In this document: positions 15,764 through 17,961 of the stretch, one piece after another
How the letters are laid out: every line of letters begins with the position of its first letter
Position numbering within the stretch: the stretch's first letter is position 1
NCBI GenBank assembly: GCA_900551395.1
Contig: URVX01000005.1
Span: 1-17,961, forward strand
Source of the DNA: an uncultured Subdoligranulum sp.
Lineage (GTDB): Bacteria > Bacillota > Clostridia > Christensenellales > CAG-314
DNA: 17,961 nucleotides
Direction: 5' to 3'
Position numbers and translations under genes: made by a program
The notes under the pieces: model-generated
What the model was told of the DNA's origin: nothing
Database searches by the model: none
Seen by the model: the letters and a program-made list of their open reading frames with translations, nothing else

Positions 15764-15791
15764 ATCATAAAAACATGCCTGTGTAATCCAA
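15764..15791 (-). promoter_or_regulatory. Weak candidate promoter of the M6-like gene
   Basis: On the minus strand, TATGAT (15769-15764) ends 11 nt before the ATG at 15752. TTGGAT, 16 bp upstream of it (15791-15786), is a poor -35 match. If used, the leader would be about 5 nt. Confidence 0.35.
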
Positions 15792-15815
15792 ATAAGGGTG
15801 AATTTTGCGTGAATA

Positions 15816-15852
15816 CGGCTGTTTTTCGACTGAAATTGCCCGAAAAAGGCCG
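15816..15852. repeat. Imperfect inverted repeat in the divergent intergenic region
   Basis: CGGC-TG-TTTTTCG (15816-15828) is mirrored by CGAAAAA-G-GCCG (15841-15852) around 12 bp. It lies between the two divergent promoters. It is not followed by a T-tract. An operator is possible but not shown. Confidence 0.3.
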
Positions 15853-15909
15853 TTTGGAATAAATTGGCAGTCAAAACTCAGAGAGCTGCCGCCCCGCCCC
15901 TTTTAACGG

Positions 15910-15938
15910 TTGACAAAAAGCCCGCGCGGGTTTATACT
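15910..15938 (+). promoter_or_regulatory. Promoter of the small membrane protein gene, with a palindrome in its spacer
   Basis: TTGACA at 15910-15915, a 17-bp spacer and TATACT at 15933-15938. The spacer contains the perfect palindrome CCCGCGCGGG at 15921-15930, centred between the two boxes. The predicted start near 15945 gives a leader of about 20 nt with GGAGG at 15956-15960. Confidence 0.8.
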
Positions 15939-15965
15939 GTCCGTATATCATTTTCGGAGGAATTT

Positions 15966-16493
15966 ATGGCTAAAAAATCAAAATCAAAAAAATCGAATAT
16001 GTACTATCTTGCGGCGATTCTCTTTTCCGCGCTTGTTATCGGAATGGCGTTTCTGCCGGTGTTTACATATAAGGGAAGCTTGACCGGCACTACCAACATA
16101 AACGCGTTTCAGCTCATGAGCGGCTCGTTTTCCGACAACATCGATATGGGCAGCGTTGCCGGCTTCGTCAACTCGACGCTTGGCGAATTCGAAAACGTGC
16201 GCGTCGCTTCGATATTTCTGCTTGTCGCGGTGATTCTTGCCGGACTTTCTGTGTTGTTTTCGCTGGCTTGCCTTCTGACGGGGAAAAATTTCCGATTGGT
16301 GCAATTTATTTTGCTTGCGCTGTGCTTTGCCGCTTGTCTTGTTGCGATGATACTTCTGTTTGTCCTGGGCGGCGATATTAAAGTAGAGGTTGCGGGTAAT
16401 GTCATCACAAACGGCATTGTGAATGTCGGAGCCTATCTCATGACGCTTTTTGCTCTTATCGGAGCGGGCAGCTGTCTTGCGCTCAGGAAATAA
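15966..16493 (+). CDS. Small four-helix membrane protein of unknown function
   Basis: I place the start at ATG 15966, 5 nt after GGAGG and downstream of a strong promoter, giving 175 residues; a longer reading from 15864 would begin upstream of the promoter. The N-terminus MAKKSKSKKS is lysine-rich and cytoplasmic. Four hydrophobic segments follow: about 13-33, a second at about 80-103, a third at about 110-133, and a last at about 150-172. The loop between helices 1 and 2 (about 35-78) is polar, rich in Ser, Thr, Asn and Gly, and predicted outside. A short KVEVAGNVITNG segment lies between helices 3 and 4. I recognise no family or catalytic motif. It is followed by a terminator and then the hydrolase-like gene on the same strand, so a shared transcript is possible through readthrough. 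Confidence 0.85.
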   Translation: MAKKSKSKKSNMYYLAAILFSALVIGMAFLPVFTYKGSLTGTTNINAFQLMSGSFSDNIDMGSVAGFVNSTLGEFENVRVASIFLLVAVILAGLSVLFSLACLLTGKNFRLVQFILLALCFAACLVAMILLFVLGGDIKVEVAGNVITNGIVNVGAYLMTLFALIGAGSCLALRK

Positions 16494-16503
16494 AAAACTT
16501 TCA

Positions 16504-16536
16504 GGACTGCCCGACAAGGGGCGGTCCCGTTTTTTT
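16504..16536 (+). terminator. Terminator after the small membrane protein gene
   Basis: A 9-bp stem (16504-16512 with 16519-16527, one T-G wobble) closes a six-base loop and is followed, after CG, by seven T. It begins 10 nt after the stop codon. Confidence 0.85.
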
Positions 16537-16578
16537 GCGCGTGCGTAGGAGCCGCGCTTTAAAGGAGTTTGGAAATTT

Positions 16579-17961
16579 ATGACTGATATCACGCCTGTCG
16601 CCTTGTGGAAAGGGTTTGATCCCGACGCGGAGGAACTGAATCCCCGCCCGATAAGGAGCTTTACGCGGGACGGAGTGCTTTACGACTATGCGTATTTTAC
16701 AGGCAGAACAAAAGACAAGCTTACAACCCGCGTTGCCTGTCTTTGCGCGCATCCCGAAAATATCGGCAAAAAAAAGCTGCCGGTAGTGATAGTGTGCGAC
16801 ATAGCGCGCAACATCGACGAGGACGCGCTGGGATATTGGGCGAAAAAGGGCTTTGCGGCTTTTGCCATAGACTACAAGGGAGCGGACTGCGCGGGAGCGA
16901 GTGAAAAGAGCGGAGCGGAGGTTTTCGGCACGATAGACAGCTACGAGGAGGATTGCGTCGCCGTATCCAGCGGCTTGTCGACCATTTATCCCGTAGGCAT
17001 GGAGTACTGCAATCTTAACCATGCGGAAAAGGATTTCAAAAGCGTGGAACGCGGAGCGGACGCCACCTGCTGGTACGAATGGACCTTGAACACTCGCCGC
17101 GCCGTTTCCTTTGCGCTGAAGCACGATTTCGCCGACGGCAGGCGGATAGGTATTTACGGCAGTCATCTTGGGAATATTATCGCTATGCAGACGCTTGCCA
17201 TGGACGGCAGAGTTACGGCGGGCGCCGAGCTTTACGGCACGCTGCGCGAGGAGCGTGTTTCCAGGCTGGAGGGCGAGGAGGCGCTCGAGCGGGAGTCGGG
17301 CAATCTTGTCGACTTTCTCGAAAAAAGCGACAACGAGGACGTGTGGTACGCCGCCGTATCTCCCCAAAGCTATTTAAATTACGTTACCAAGCCGTTTTAT
17401 ACCTGCATCGGCACGAACTCGTCGAGCTCGGATCCCGACGCGACTATGGAAATGCTCGCCCGCATGAACAACGACAACGAGGGAATTGCGGTTTTTGCAC
17501 CGCGCCTTATGGACGGCGCCCCCTCCTTTTATCGCGACAATCTGGCGCGTTGGTTCAAAAATATTTTCGAGGGCAAGACCGTAAAAAACGACGCCGTTGC
17601 GCTCAGGGCTGTTTGCGACAGAGGCAGGGTGTTCGTAGAGGCTGCGCGTGACAGAAATCAAGGCGGCGGAGTGGCGCACGCGGAGGTTTATTATTCGCGG
17701 TCGCGCCGCAGCGTCAACAGCGCGCGAAATTGGGTGCTGGCGAAAAAGGCGGAGGGAGAGGCTCTCCGCTTCAATCTGGAAATTTTCGACGCCGACACGC
17801 CTGTCCGCGCTTTTCTCAACGTAACCTACAAAAACGGTATAAGCATGTCCTTCAACATGCCGGAATTCGTTCCGTCGAGACTGGGCAGCGTTTTACTGAG
17901 TCCCAAAACCAAAATCATATTGCGCGGAGGCGAAGAAAACGAATTCGTGCCGAAGAACCAC
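16579..17961 (+). CDS. Alpha/beta-hydrolase-like protein with an altered nucleophile elbow, right end cut by window
   Basis: I translated this by hand: 461 codons are open from ATG 16579 to the window end. AAAGGAG (16561-16567) lies 11 nt before the ATG, rather far but the only candidate. Residues about 68-101 (LPVVIVCDIARN, then YWAKKGFAAFAIDYKG) match the first core strands of acetyl-xylan-esterase or acyl-peptidase-like alpha/beta hydrolases. Residues 190-203 (RIGIYGSHLGNIIA) align with the nucleophile elbow, but the G-x-S-x-G position holds H196, with Ser one residue earlier (G194-S-H-L-G198). The segment PFYTCIGTNSSS fits the strand before the acid residue, and the usual G-x-x-H near RLMDGAPSFYRDNLARWF is not evident. 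About 360-461 is a beta-rich C-terminal domain. There is no signal peptide. Substrate unknown; it may be a non-catalytic relative. No promoter is visible between it and the preceding terminator. Confidence 0.62.
   Translation, partial: MTDITPVALWKGFDPDAEELNPRPIRSFTRDGVLYDYAYFTGRTKDKLTTRVACLCAHPENIGKKKLPVVIVCDIARNIDEDALGYWAKKGFAAFAIDYKGADCAGASEKSGAEVFGTIDSYEEDCVAVSSGLSTIYPVGMEYCNLNHAEKDFKSVERGADATCWYEWTLNTRRAVSFALKHDFADGRRIGIYGSHLGNIIAMQTLAMDGRVTAGAELYGTLREERVSRLEGEEALERESGNLVDFLEKSDNEDVWYAAVSPQSYLNYVTKPFYTCIGTNSSSSDPDATMEMLARMNNDNEGIAVFAPRLMDGAPSFYRDNLARWFKNIFEGKTVKNDAVALRAVCDRGRVFVEAARDRNQGGGVAHAEVYYSRSRRSVNSARNWVLAKKAEGEALRFNLEIFDADTPVRAFLNVTYKNGISMSFNMPEFVPSRLGSVLLSPKTKIILRGGEENEFVPKNH

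Noticed and set aside
15809..15862. Short GTG-started frame of 17 codons in the divergent region, possible leader peptide
   Set aside because: There is no convincing promoter or ribosome binding site, and the frame covers the inverted repeat at 15816-15852, so its content is better explained by that.
15864..15965. Upstream in-frame start for the small membrane protein
   Set aside because: It lies upstream of the consensus promoter at 15910-15938. The ATG at 15966 has a good GGAGG site and gives a sensible lysine-rich N-terminus.

Overview
The window looks like chromosomal DNA of a Gram-positive-type bacterium, most likely a member of the Clostridia (Bacillota). The reasons are: four strong sigma-A promoters (each a perfect TTGACA with a 17-bp spacer), several AGGAG-like ribosome binding sites, two lipobox lipoproteins rich in InlB-type (Flg_new) and BspA-type leucine-rich repeats, and a moderate GC content. 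The lineage is inferred from gene content only. I see no tRNA, rRNA, CRISPR array, insertion sequence or phage gene.

Layout. (1) Positions 1-2289, minus strand: the N-terminal 763 codons of a multidomain DNA ligase D (3'-phosphoesterase, then ligase, then primase-polymerase), cut by the left edge. (2) A terminator at 2362-2396, then a MarR-family regulator on the minus strand (2427-2900). (3) A divergent control region (2901-3144) with a consensus promoter in each direction and a perfect 18-bp palindrome. (4) Two large plus-strand lipoprotein genes (3145-6540 and 6782-12244), each with its own promoter and terminator. (5) A bidirectional terminator between convergent genes at about 12281-12309. 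(6) A minus-strand pair joined by an ATGA overlap: a secreted, membrane-anchored M6-like metalloprotease homologue (15752 to 13635) followed by the tRNA-modification GTPase gene mnmE (13638 to 12319). (7) A second divergent control region (15753-15965). (8) On the plus strand, a small four-helix membrane protein (15966-16493), a terminator, and an alpha/beta-hydrolase-like gene (16579 to the right edge).

How the genes work together. The core of the window is a surface-protein locus: three long exported proteins that share InlB/Flg_new-type repeats, two of them also with BspA-type leucine-rich repeats, a combination typical of adhesive or ligand-binding surface proteins. LigD (repair) and MnmE (tRNA wobble modification) are housekeeping or stress functions beside it. 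Two proteins have enzyme folds with altered catalytic motifs: the M6 homologue has H-L-L-G-H in place of H-E-x-x-H, and the hydrolase-like protein has G-S-H-L-G where G-x-S-x-G is expected. Both may be non-catalytic. Other features worth a second look are a duplicated, 6-bp-offset promoter before the larger lipoprotein gene, a promoter with a perfect GC palindrome in its spacer, an apparently leaderless marR transcript, and an unassigned repeated module in the C-terminal half of the first lipoprotein. I did not recognise a complete new biological system.
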